Shown: one piece after another, positions 7,969 to 14,957 of the stretch
Position numbering within the stretch: the first letter of the stretch is position 1
How the letters are laid out: the number at the start of each line of letters is the position of its first letter
The notes under the pieces: model-generated
Told to the model about the DNA's origin: nothing
Seen by the model: only the letters and a program-made list of their open reading frames with translations
The model's database searches: none
Program-made: the position numbers and the translations under genes
NCBI GenBank assembly: GCA_016285215.1
Contig: JAEEQI010000022.1
Coordinates: 1 to 19,708, forward strand
Source of the DNA: Bacteroidales bacterium
GTDB lineage: Bacteria; Bacteroidota; Bacteroidia; Bacteroidales; UBA932
Direction: 5' to 3'
DNA length: 19,708 bases

Positions 7969-10900
7969 ATGCGTAAGATTGCTCTCACTTTGCTGCTGCT
8001 GTTGGCCGTTACCTTCGGCCTGCGGGCACAGTTTTACTCCCCGGGAACCGATCCCGGACGCTTACGCTGGTACACCATAGACAGTCCCTATTACCGCATT
8101 ATTTACCCGGAAGGGGCCGATTCCCTGGCCCGCAGTTATCTGCGTCTGATGGAGCAATTCCGCGAGCCCATAGGCCGAAGCATCCGCTACACGCCGCAAG
8201 CCACCCCCTGGAGCCGGAAGTTCCCCATAGTACTGCACACGCACCATCTCATCTCCAACGGCTCGGTTGCCTATGCCCCCCTGAGGATGGATTTCTATAC
8301 CACGCCCGATTCGTATGGCTCCAATCCCACCTCCTGGCCCATAGAACTGGCCTCCCACGAACCCCGGCACCAGGCCCAGCTGGGAAAGCTGGAAAGCGCC
8401 GGTTTCCTCAAGGGCCTTGGTTATGTGTTGGGACAAGGCTCCGCCCCGCTGGGGTGGTTGCTCTATCTGGCCTCTACCCGCGGAGAAGGCGATGCCGTGG
8501 TAGCGGAAACGGGCCTGGCCCGCGGTACCCGTGCCCGTACGGCCGATTTCCTCAACTATATGCAGGTGGCCTTTGACCAGGGAGACTGGAGAAGCCTCAC
8601 CCGTTGGAGCAAGGGCTCCTACAAGCACTTCACCCCGGACTACTACAAGGCCGGCTATATGCTTATGGCCGGTATGCGGTACCTTTATTCGGACACCTTT
8701 TATACCGCCGAGGGCATAGAGAAGGTCTTCAAGAACCCTATGCTCATTGCTCCCTATAACTACAACAAGGTTATCAAGAAGCTTTCCGGAAAATACCCCG
8801 AAGGAGCCTTCAAGGACATTATGCACGCCTTCAACGACGTCTGGCAGGCCGATGCCGCCGCCCGCGCCCCCTTCATCAATTTGGGAGAGCCCGTCACGCC
8901 GGCCGATGCCTTCCCCCTCAACTACTCCTCGCCCATCTGGGCCGACGGAACCCTGTACGCCCTGAGGGAAGGCTATCTGAAGAGCCCGGAACTGGTGAGC
9001 ATCAAAGATGGACACATCCGCAGGGTGCGGTCGTTCTCCTCGCAGACCTCGCATCTGGCCTACGACCCCGTCAGGGGGCGCATCTACTGGACGGAAATCC
9101 TTCCCCACCTCCGCTGGAGCCTGGACGGGACTTCGGCCCTCCGCTATATGGACTTGAAGACGCGGCGCACGCGGGACCTGGCTCCCGGACACCGCTATTT
9201 CAATCCCTCCCCCTCGCCGGACGGGACGCGGGTGGCGGTGGTGGAATATGCCGTTACCGGTGAGTCCTATTCGCTGATCCTGTCGGCCGACGACGGATCT
9301 GTGTTGCAGCGCCGGGTGGCACCGGAGGGCATTCAGCTCACGGAAAGCGCCTGGTTGGGACAAGACCTTTATCTGATGGGTCTGAGCCAGGACGGTTTCG
9401 GCCTTTATAAAGCCTCTGAATCCTGGGAGACCCTCCTCGCCCCTACGCACCAGAAGGTGGTGAACCTGGAGAGCGCAGACGGCTGCCTGGAGTGGGTCTC
9501 GGACCGCACCGGCGTGAACGAGCGTTACCGCTTTACCCCGGCCGACGGAAAGCTGCTCCAGCTCACCAGCACCCGCTACGGCGCCACGGATTTCCGCGAA
9601 GTGGGAGATACGCTGTACTGCATTTCGCAAACCCTGGACGGAAAGCTGCTCTTCTCCGTTCCCACGGCCTCGCAGATGCCCCGGGAGGTCCGGTATGACG
9701 ACCTCCACGCCTATACCATTGAAGACACCCTGACGGCCCAGGAACAGGCCCTGGGGCCTGGACCGGACTATTCCAAGGAGGTTCCCCTTTCGGCCCCCAA
9801 GCGCTATTTCAAGCTGCTCCATCCCCTGCAGCTGCATACCTGGATGCCCCTGTACGCCGATGCCGACGCCATTATGAGCGGCTCCTTCGAATTCACCTAC
9901 CAGAACATTTCCCCGGGTATCACGGGCTTTTTCCAGAATACCCTGGGCACGCTTTCCGGCCAGCTGGGCGTGGCCGTTCACCCGGACCCCGACAAGGTAG
10001 AAGGCTGGCGCGGTGCGTTCCACGCCAAGGCCACCTATGAAGGCCGCTATCCGGTCTTTGAGGTGAAGGTGGACGTGGGAGACCGCCGGGCGCGTCAGTA
10101 CAATTATACGGAGCTTTACCGCGGAGACAAGATGGCCCGCCTTTATACCAACAGCCTTCGGGACAGGCCCTACTTTGTGACTACGCTGCGGGCCTATGTT
10201 CCCCTCTCTTCCCGCAAGGGCGGTATCCTGTACGGCTTTATTCCGCAGGCCAAGTATACCTTCTCCAACAATGTCTACAGCCTGAAACCGGTTAAATACG
10301 AGTCCAATCCCAACTTGAACGGGACCACTATGCTGCAGTTCAGGGGGGCCGAAGGGATTCAGAATGTCTTTATGCAGCAGCTCACGGCTTCGGCCCGCGG
10401 TTACGTGATGCTGCCCACTCCCCGGTCCCTCACCTATCCCCGCTGGGGTATTGGCCTGGAAGGCGGCGTGAGCCTGCGTCCCTGGACCCTCCAGCACTTC
10501 CGCCCGGTGGTGTATGGCTATACTTATGCCTATCTTCCCGGCTTCTGGCGCACGCAGGGCCTCAAGCTCACCGGTACCGTCCAGCACCAGCTGGGAGACG
10601 CCACCTTTGGCGATATCAGCGTTGCGGTGCTCCCGCGCGGATTCAATACTTCGGCCAACAGCTATATCTCCAACAATTACCGCACGCAGTGGCGCGTCAC
10701 GGCCGATTACGCCATTCCCATCTATGTGGGAGACCTGTCCGTTCCGGCTTTGGGTTATATCCGCAACTTCCTGGTTACGCCCCACGGAGATTTCACGGGG
10801 CTGGGTAAAAAAGACTTCCTGTGGAGCGCCGGAGTGGATCTGGTGGCCAATATGGGAGAACTCTTTTTCCTCTCCACCAATATCAACCTGGGCATCTCGT

Positions 10901-10986
10901 TCTCCTGGCTGGGAGGAAACGTATACAACGAAACGGAGCAAAGCAAGCCTTACTCCGTTTCGCTAATCCTATCGTTTGATCTTTAG
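7969..10986 (+). CDS. Secreted gluzincin-like / beta-propeller / outer-membrane barrel protein
   Basis: A 1005-residue exported protein. Residues 1-20 form a classical signal peptide ending GLRA before QFYSP. The N-terminal part resembles a peptidase MA-like (gluzincin) domain: HEPRH at 130-134 fits HExxH, and GEGDAVVAET at 172-181 offers E173 and E180 as a possible third zinc ligand. Pro and Arg inside HExxH are unusual for an active zinc protease. The middle, about 310-610, has repeated WD40/TolB-like blades such as FNPSPSPDGTRVAVVEY. From about 640 to the end, alternating aromatic and polar strands ending VSLILSFDL look like an outer-membrane beta-barrel. It is probably anchored in the outer membrane; function is not known to me. 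It is divergent from a thioredoxin-like lipoprotein, and its stop overlaps the convergent CpXC gene by four bases. Confidence 0.8.
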   Translation: MRKIALTLLLLLAVTFGLRAQFYSPGTDPGRLRWYTIDSPYYRIIYPEGADSLARSYLRLMEQFREPIGRSIRYTPQATPWSRKFPIVLHTHHLISNGSVAYAPLRMDFYTTPDSYGSNPTSWPIELASHEPRHQAQLGKLESAGFLKGLGYVLGQGSAPLGWLLYLASTRGEGDAVVAETGLARGTRARTADFLNYMQVAFDQGDWRSLTRWSKGSYKHFTPDYYKAGYMLMAGMRYLYSDTFYTAEGIEKVFKNPMLIAPYNYNKVIKKLSGKYPEGAFKDIMHAFNDVWQADAAARAPFINLGEPVTPADAFPLNYSSPIWADGTLYALREGYLKSPELVSIKDGHIRRVRSFSSQTSHLAYDPVRGRIYWTEILPHLRWSLDGTSALRYMDLKTRRTRDLAPGHRYFNPSPSPDGTRVAVVEYAVTGESYSLILSADDGSVLQRRVAPEGIQLTESAWLGQDLYLMGLSQDGFGLYKASESWETLLAPTHQKVVNLESADGCLEWVSDRTGVNERYRFTPADGKLLQLTSTRYGATDFREVGDTLYCISQTLDGKLLFSVPTASQMPREVRYDDLHAYTIEDTLTAQEQALGPGPDYSKEVPLSAPKRYFKLLHPLQLHTWMPLYADADAIMSGSFEFTYQNISPGITGFFQNTLGTLSGQLGVAVHPDPDKVEGWRGAFHAKATYEGRYPVFEVKVDVGDRRARQYNYTELYRGDKMARLYTNSLRDRPYFVTTLRAYVPLSSRKGGILYGFIPQAKYTFSNNVYSLKPVKYESNPNLNGTTMLQFRGAEGIQNVFMQQLTASARGYVMLPTPRSLTYPRWGIGLEGGVSLRPWTLQHFRPVVYGYTYAYLPGFWRTQGLKLTGTVQHQLGDATFGDISVAVLPRGFNTSANSYISNNYRTQWRVTADYAIPIYVGDLSVPALGYIRNFLVTPHGDFTGLGKKDFLWSAGVDLVANMGELFFLSTNINLGISFSWLGGNVYNETEQSKPYSVSLILSFDL

Positions 10987-11597
10987 CGGAAGAACTGCTC
11001 TATCCACTCCTGGTTCACCTCGGCGAAGCCTTCGGCGGGCTTGACCGCGGGGTTGCGCGCCAGGATGCCGCGGGCGTCTTCATAGACGTTGAATCCTACG
11101 TTGACCAGCTGCATCTGACCGTTGAGGGGGAGCGCCAGCACCAGGTCGTGATCGGCCCCTTCGAGGCGCAGGAAACGCAGGGGAGCCTGGGCGGCTTCGG
11201 GGTTTTTGGCGGTCATTTCCTGGCGGGTGACCCATTTGCACATTTCCAGCACGGTGTCTTCCAGGTTGGCGTCTCGGATATTTACCTTCTCTATGAGGTC
11301 TCCTACCTCGCGGACCCTTCTGAGCGTATAGCCGTCCAGCTCTTTAACGGCCTCTTCCACGGCTTTTGGCGGCATTTCGTCCCCGGGGAGGAGCCATACC
11401 ATCAATTTGGTGTCGGGGTCGTGATAGAGCGTCTGATAGCGGGCCAGGTTGCGGTGGCCGCAGTAGGGGCATTCCCACACAAAGAGCGAGCCGTCCCTGA
11501 CCCGGGCCTTGAGGTCCGGATCCTGTCCCACGTTGATGCTCTGGCGGAGCTCAACCTCGGTGGATTTGTGGCAGTTACTACAGTTTGCGAGCGCCAT
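10983..11597 (-). CDS. CpXC-type zinc-ribbon protein
   Basis: A 204-residue cytoplasmic protein with two Cys pairs, C6-S-N-C9 and C43-P-Y-C46-G, spaced as a treble zinc ribbon. This matches the CpXC domain, a family of unknown function found in several bacterial phyla. The remainder is mixed alpha/beta with no catalytic motif that I recognise and no signal peptide or membrane segment. The ATG lies 20 bases inside the end of galK, in another frame, so it should be translated from the galK message by reinitiation. The overlap argues for a fixed operon partnership, but any link to galactose metabolism is inference. Its stop overlaps that of the convergent barrel gene by four bases. Start choice is supported by the cysteines beginning at residue 6. 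Confidence 0.78.
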   Translation of the reverse strand: MALANCSNCHKSTEVELRQSINVGQDPDLKARVRDGSLFVWECPYCGHRNLARYQTLYHDPDTKLMVWLLPGDEMPPKAVEEAVKELDGYTLRRVREVGDLIEKVNIRDANLEDTVLEMCKWVTRQEMTAKNPEAAQAPLRFLRLEGADHDLVLALPLNGQMQLVNVGFNVYEDARGILARNPAVKPAEGFAEVNQEWIEQFFR

Positions 11598-12723
11598 CGC
11601 TGATAACTACGTTGTAAATCTTGGGTGCGTGGCCAAACTTTTGGGTAAACTGCTCCACGGCGGTGGTAATGAATTTGTCGTAAAGCTCCTCTTTGACCAG
11701 GTTGATGGTGCAGCCGCCAAAGCCGCCGCCCATCACGCGGGAGCCGGTCACATCCATCTTGCGGGCCAGATTGTTGAGGAAGTCCAGTTCTTCGCAGGAC
11801 ACCTCGTAGAGCTTGCTCAGGCCGAAGTGGGTCTGGTACATCATTTCACCCACAGTCTCGTAGTCGTCTCTCTCCAGGGCGTCGCAGACGTCCAGCACGC
11901 GCTGGACCTCTCCAATCACGTATTCGGCCCTCAGGAAATCTTCCTGGGAAATCTGGTCGCGGACCTCGTCCAGCCATACACGCTTGGCGTCGGAGAGGAA
12001 GTCTACCTCGGGATGGTTCTTCTTGATGGCGGCAGCGGCCTTTTCGCAGGACTCGCGGCGCTTGTTGTAGGCGCTGCTGGCCAGATTATGCTTCACGCAA
12101 GTATCCAGAAGGACCACTTTGTAGCCCTGAGGGTGGAACGGGAAGTACTTGTATTCTCCGGTTTTGCAGTCCAGGCGGATCAGGGAGCCTTCCTTACCGA
12201 AGAGGGAGGCAAACTGGTCCATAATGCCGCACTTGACACCGCAGTAGTTGTGCTCGGTGCTCTGACCTATGCGGGCCAGCTCAAACTTATCTATGGAACC
12301 GTTGTTGAAAATTTCGTTCAAGGCAAACGCAAACGTGCTTTCCAAAGCGGCCGATGAGCTGAGACCGGCACCCAGGGGCACATCTCCGGCAAACACGGAG
12401 TTGAAGCCCTCCACCTTGCCGCCGCGCTTGAGGATTTCCATACACACGCCAAAGATGTAGCGGGGCCAGTGCTGCTCCGGGATGCAATCTTCCGACAGGC
12501 CAAACTCCACGTACTCGTCCTTGTCTATGGAGAAGATTTTTACCTTGTCGGTTCCGTTGGGCTCGATGGCCGCCATAATGCCGCAGTCGATGGCTCCGGG
12601 GAACACATAACCGCCATTGTAGTCCGTGTGCTCACCAATGAGATTGATGCGACCGGACGACATATACAACGTTCCTTCCGATGCAAAGAGAGATTTGAAT
12701 TTTTCCTGGATTTTTTCTTTCAT
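11578..12723 (-). CDS. galK: Galactokinase
   Basis: Phosphorylates alpha-D-galactose at C1 with ATP, the first committed step of the Leloir pathway. It is a 381-residue GHMP-family kinase. The galactokinase signature GRINLIGEHTDYNGG is at residues 24-38, with R25, E31, H32 and D34 at the sugar-binding and catalytic positions. The GHMP ATP loop VPLGAGLSSSAA is near 115-126, the catalytic aspartate is D169 in GIMDQFAS, and the third motif GSRVMGGGFGGCTI is near the C-terminus. No galT, galE or transporter gene is adjacent; galM is present elsewhere in the window in the thyA operon. A -7 promoter box lies about 30 bases upstream of the ATG, and the CpXC gene overlaps the 3' end. Confidence 0.97.
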   Translation of the reverse strand: MKEKIQEKFKSLFASEGTLYMSSGRINLIGEHTDYNGGYVFPGAIDCGIMAAIEPNGTDKVKIFSIDKDEYVEFGLSEDCIPEQHWPRYIFGVCMEILKRGGKVEGFNSVFAGDVPLGAGLSSSAALESTFAFALNEIFNNGSIDKFELARIGQSTEHNYCGVKCGIMDQFASLFGKEGSLIRLDCKTGEYKYFPFHPQGYKVVLLDTCVKHNLASSAYNKRRESCEKAAAAIKKNHPEVDFLSDAKRVWLDEVRDQISQEDFLRAEYVIGEVQRVLDVCDALERDDYETVGEMMYQTHFGLSKLYEVSCEELDFLNNLARKMDVTGSRVMGGGFGGCTINLVKEELYDKFITTAVEQFTQKFGHAPKIYNVVISDGARKL

Positions 12724-12752
12724 ATCTAGTGTTATTTATGATGTCTATCATA

Positions 12753-12760
12753 CAAATATA
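12753..12760 (-). promoter_or_regulatory. Bacteroidota -7 promoter box for galK
   Basis: The minus strand reads TATATTTG, a full TAnnTTTG match, leaving a 29-base A-rich leader to the galK ATG. No convincing -33 TTTG is visible at the expected spacing, and I see no clear operator palindrome near it. Confidence 0.6.
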
Positions 12761-12886
12761 CGGAATTTTTCAAATACCCGTTAAAATCGGTCGTTCTCCA
12801 CCACAACACAAAAAAAGATTTTTATTTGAGGAAAAACGATGCAAAAAGTATTTCTGTTTTTGATCGCGGGTTAACAAAACATCCTT

Positions 12887-12894
12887 TATCTTTG
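12887..12894 (+). promoter_or_regulatory. Bacteroidota -7 promoter box for the exported nuclease-like gene
   Basis: TATCTTTG matches TAnnTTTG and ends only three bases before the ATG at 12898, so transcription should begin at or within a few bases of the start codon. A TTTG at 12859-12862 is 24 bases upstream, rather far for a -33 box. The ATG forms one of the three CATG words in the window. Confidence 0.6.
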
Positions 12895-12897
12895 GAC

Positions 12898-13851
12898 ATG
12901 AACGTTTTAGCTATCTTTTGGGCGTCGCTGCTGCTCTGCCTTTCGTCCCCTTCGGACTCCCTCCGGGTTATGTTTTGGAACCTCGAAAACTTCTTTGACT
13001 ACAAGAATGACTCCCTGAGTACCTCGGACCGGGAGTTCTCGGCCCGGGGAGACCGTCGCTGGACCCCCAAACGGTTCCGGACCAAGTGCAATTCCATAGC
13101 AAAGGGCATCCTTTGGGCCGGATCCCGGGAAGGAGGGCTTCCGGATGCCATTGGTCTGGCCGAAGTGGAGAACGCCTTCGCCCTCCGGCGCCTGCTCCAG
13201 GGTACGGCCCTTCGCAAGCTGGACTATCAGATAGTGCATTTTGAGTCGCCGGATCCCCGTGGGATAGACGTGGCACTGCTGTACCGGCGCAGCCGTCTGA
13301 GGCTGGTGGATGCCAAGCCGTGCCGTCTCCGGGGCCCGGATTCGGCCCTTATGGCCACGCGGGATATCCTCCTGGCGCGTTTTCAGAGGGCCGATGGGCG
13401 CGAAATAGCCCTTCTGGTGAACCATCATCCGTCCAAATACGGGGGTCTTCTGGAGTCGGAGCCCAAACGGCGGATAGCGGTGGAAAGGCTGCGCTTCCTG
13501 GCCGATTCCCTGCAGGCGCTGGGAGTGAAAGACCTGGTGGCTATGGGGGATTTCAACGATACGCCCGCCAATCCCGTCTACAGGCTCCTGGAGCCCACGC
13601 TTCATAATTTGGCAACACCTCTATACCAAAAAAGTCAAGGCACCATCAAATACGACGGTGCCTGGGAACTTATAGATATGTATTTTGTGTCGCAAGGACT
13701 GGATACTTCTGTTATGAAAATCCTCCAAATTCCTTTTCTGATGACCAAAGACGGCAGTCACGCCGGTACCAAACCCCTCAGAACCTATTCGGGACCCCGT
13801 TATCTGGGCGGCGTCTCCGATCACTGTCCTATCTGGCTAGACGTTAAATAG
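12898..13851 (+). CDS. Exported endonuclease/exonuclease/phosphatase-family protein
   Basis: A 317-residue member of the Mg2+-dependent EEP superfamily (DNase I, exonuclease III, phosphatases). Motifs in order: VMFWNLENFFD with N28, LAEVEN with the metal-binding E89, RGIDVALLYR, VNHHPSK with H176-H177, MGDFNDTP with D218 and N220, and SDHCPIW with the catalytic H309. All key residues are present, so an active hydrolase is expected. ATG 12898 is chosen because it follows a -7 box and starts a hydrophobic N-terminus (about residues 3-17) that looks like a signal peptide, although it lacks the usual Lys or Arg. A TTG-initiated extension to 12826 would run through the promoter. Whether it acts on nucleic acid or phosphoesters is undetermined. 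Its 3' end overlaps ychF by 15 bases, tail to tail. Confidence 0.88.
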   Translation: MNVLAIFWASLLLCLSSPSDSLRVMFWNLENFFDYKNDSLSTSDREFSARGDRRWTPKRFRTKCNSIAKGILWAGSREGGLPDAIGLAEVENAFALRRLLQGTALRKLDYQIVHFESPDPRGIDVALLYRRSRLRLVDAKPCRLRGPDSALMATRDILLARFQRADGREIALLVNHHPSKYGGLLESEPKRRIAVERLRFLADSLQALGVKDLVAMGDFNDTPANPVYRLLEPTLHNLATPLYQKSQGTIKYDGAWELIDMYFVSQGLDTSVMKILQIPFLMTKDGSHAGTKPLRTYSGPRYLGGVSDHCPIWLDVK

Positions 13852-14940
13852 GAAATGCATTATGTCGCCGTCCTGGACAACATAATCTTTACCTTCAATA
13901 CCCATTTTACCGGCGGCACGGACGGCTGCTTCGGTCTTGTACTGGACAAAGTCCTCGTACTTGATGACCTCGGCCCGGATGAAGCCGCGCTCGAAGTCCG
14001 TGTGGATGACACCGGCGGCGCGGGGAGCCTTGTCCCCGGCCACGATGGTCCAGGCGCGGCATTCGTCGGCTCCGGCGGTGAAGAAGGTACGGAGGCCCAG
14101 CAGGCTGTAGGCGCTCTGGATCAGGCGCACCACGCCGGACTCGGAAAGACCCATCTCCTCCAGGAACATCTGGCGGTCGTCGTAGTCTTCAATCTCGGCA
14201 ATTTCGGCCTCGGTTTTGGCGGCAATCACTAGAATCTCTGCGTTTTCGGAGGCCACGGCGGCACGGACGGCCTCCACATAGGCGTTTCCGGTGGCGGCAG
14301 AGCCCTCATCCACGTTGCACACGTACATCACGGGCTTGTTGGTGAGAAGGTAGAGGTCCTTGGCCATCTGCTCTTCTTCGGCGTTTTCCGGTACCACGGT
14401 GCGGCAGCACTGGCCCTTCAGAAGGGCCTCGCGGTAACGGAGCAGCAGGTTGAGCAGCTTCTTGGCTTCCTTGTCGCCTCCGGTGGTGGCCATCTTTTCC
14501 ACCTTCTTGATGCGGTTTTCTACGGTTTCCAGGTCTTTGATCTGGAGTTCAGTATCTACCACCTCTTTGTCACGGACGGGGTCCACAGAGCCGTCTACGT
14601 GCACTATATTGCCGTCGTCAAAGCAGCGCAGCACGTGCAGGATGGCATCGCACTCGCGGATGTTGGCCAGGAATTGGTTGCCCAGGCCCTCACCCTTGGA
14701 GGCGCCCTTTACCAGACCGGCAATGTCCACGATTTCTACCGTGGCCGGAATGGTACGCTTGGGCTGACAAATCTCAGTAAGCACTTCCAGGCGCTTATCG
14801 GGCACGTTGGTGGAACCCACATTGGGGTCTATGGTGCAAAAAGGGAAGTTGGCGCTCTGGGCCTTGCCAGAGCTTACGCAATTAAACAAAGTAGACTTGC
14901 CCACGTTGGGCAAGCCTACGATTCCACACTTTAAAGACAT
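13837..14940 (-). CDS. ychF: Redox-regulated ATPase/GTPase YchF (Obg-like)
   Basis: A 367-residue YchF/OLA1-type P-loop NTPase that binds ribosomes; family members prefer ATP. The length equals the usual 363-370. The G1 loop GLPNVGKST is at 9-17, the G3 DIAGLVKGA is near 72-80, and the altered G4 motif NVDE is at 209-212, where Ras-like GTPases have NKxD. The C-terminal TGS domain, about 280-367, contains the characteristic [14 protein letters not shown] and ends near [10 protein letters not shown]. It lies 17 bases downstream of the PpiD-like gene on the same strand, so the two are probably co-transcribed. The last 15 bases overlap the convergent exported nuclease-like gene. Confidence 0.97.
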   Translation of the reverse strand: MSLKCGIVGLPNVGKSTLFNCVSSGKAQSANFPFCTIDPNVGSTNVPDKRLEVLTEICQPKRTIPATVEIVDIAGLVKGASKGEGLGNQFLANIRECDAILHVLRCFDDGNIVHVDGSVDPVRDKEVVDTELQIKDLETVENRIKKVEKMATTGGDKEAKKLLNLLLRYREALLKGQCCRTVVPENAEEEQMAKDLYLLTNKPVMYVCNVDEGSAATGNAYVEAVRAAVASENAEILVIAAKTEAEIAEIEDYDDRQMFLEEMGLSESGVVRLIQSAYSLLGLRTFFTAGADECRAWTIVAGDKAPRAAGVIHTDFERGFIRAEVIKYEDFVQYKTEAAVRAAGKMGIEGKDYVVQDGDIMHFLFNV

Positions 14941-14957
14941 AAAGTCATCAGTTTCTA

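Larger units (their letters stand above)
12724..12897. other. Divergent intergenic region between galK and the exported nuclease-like gene
   Basis: This 174-base AT-rich stretch is the largest non-coding gap in the window. It holds a leftward -7 box near galK and a rightward one directly before the other gene. In between lies a run of A and T residues (about 12804-12860) and a minimal 11-codon ORF at 12839-12874 that I do not count as a gene. No terminator, riboswitch or RNA gene is recognisable. Confidence 0.6.

Noticed and set aside
8062..10941. A 959-codon open frame antisense to the barrel gene
   Set aside because: It mirrors the sense gene's codon pattern, has a low-complexity Gly/Val/His-rich composition with no recognisable domain, and lacks a promoter. 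The same artefact appears opposite ppiD, the TPR gene, galM and thyA. It is a shadow of GC-rich coding sequence.
12839..12874. An 11-codon ORF (MQKVFLFLIAG) in the galK/nuclease-like gap
   Set aside because: It lies upstream of the best -7 box, is out of frame with the next gene and is too short to support; it could be a chance ORF or a decayed N-terminus.
12826..12897. A TTG-initiated 24-residue N-terminal extension of the nuclease-like protein
   Set aside because: It runs through the consensus promoter box and would bury the signal peptide; ATG 12898 is a better start.
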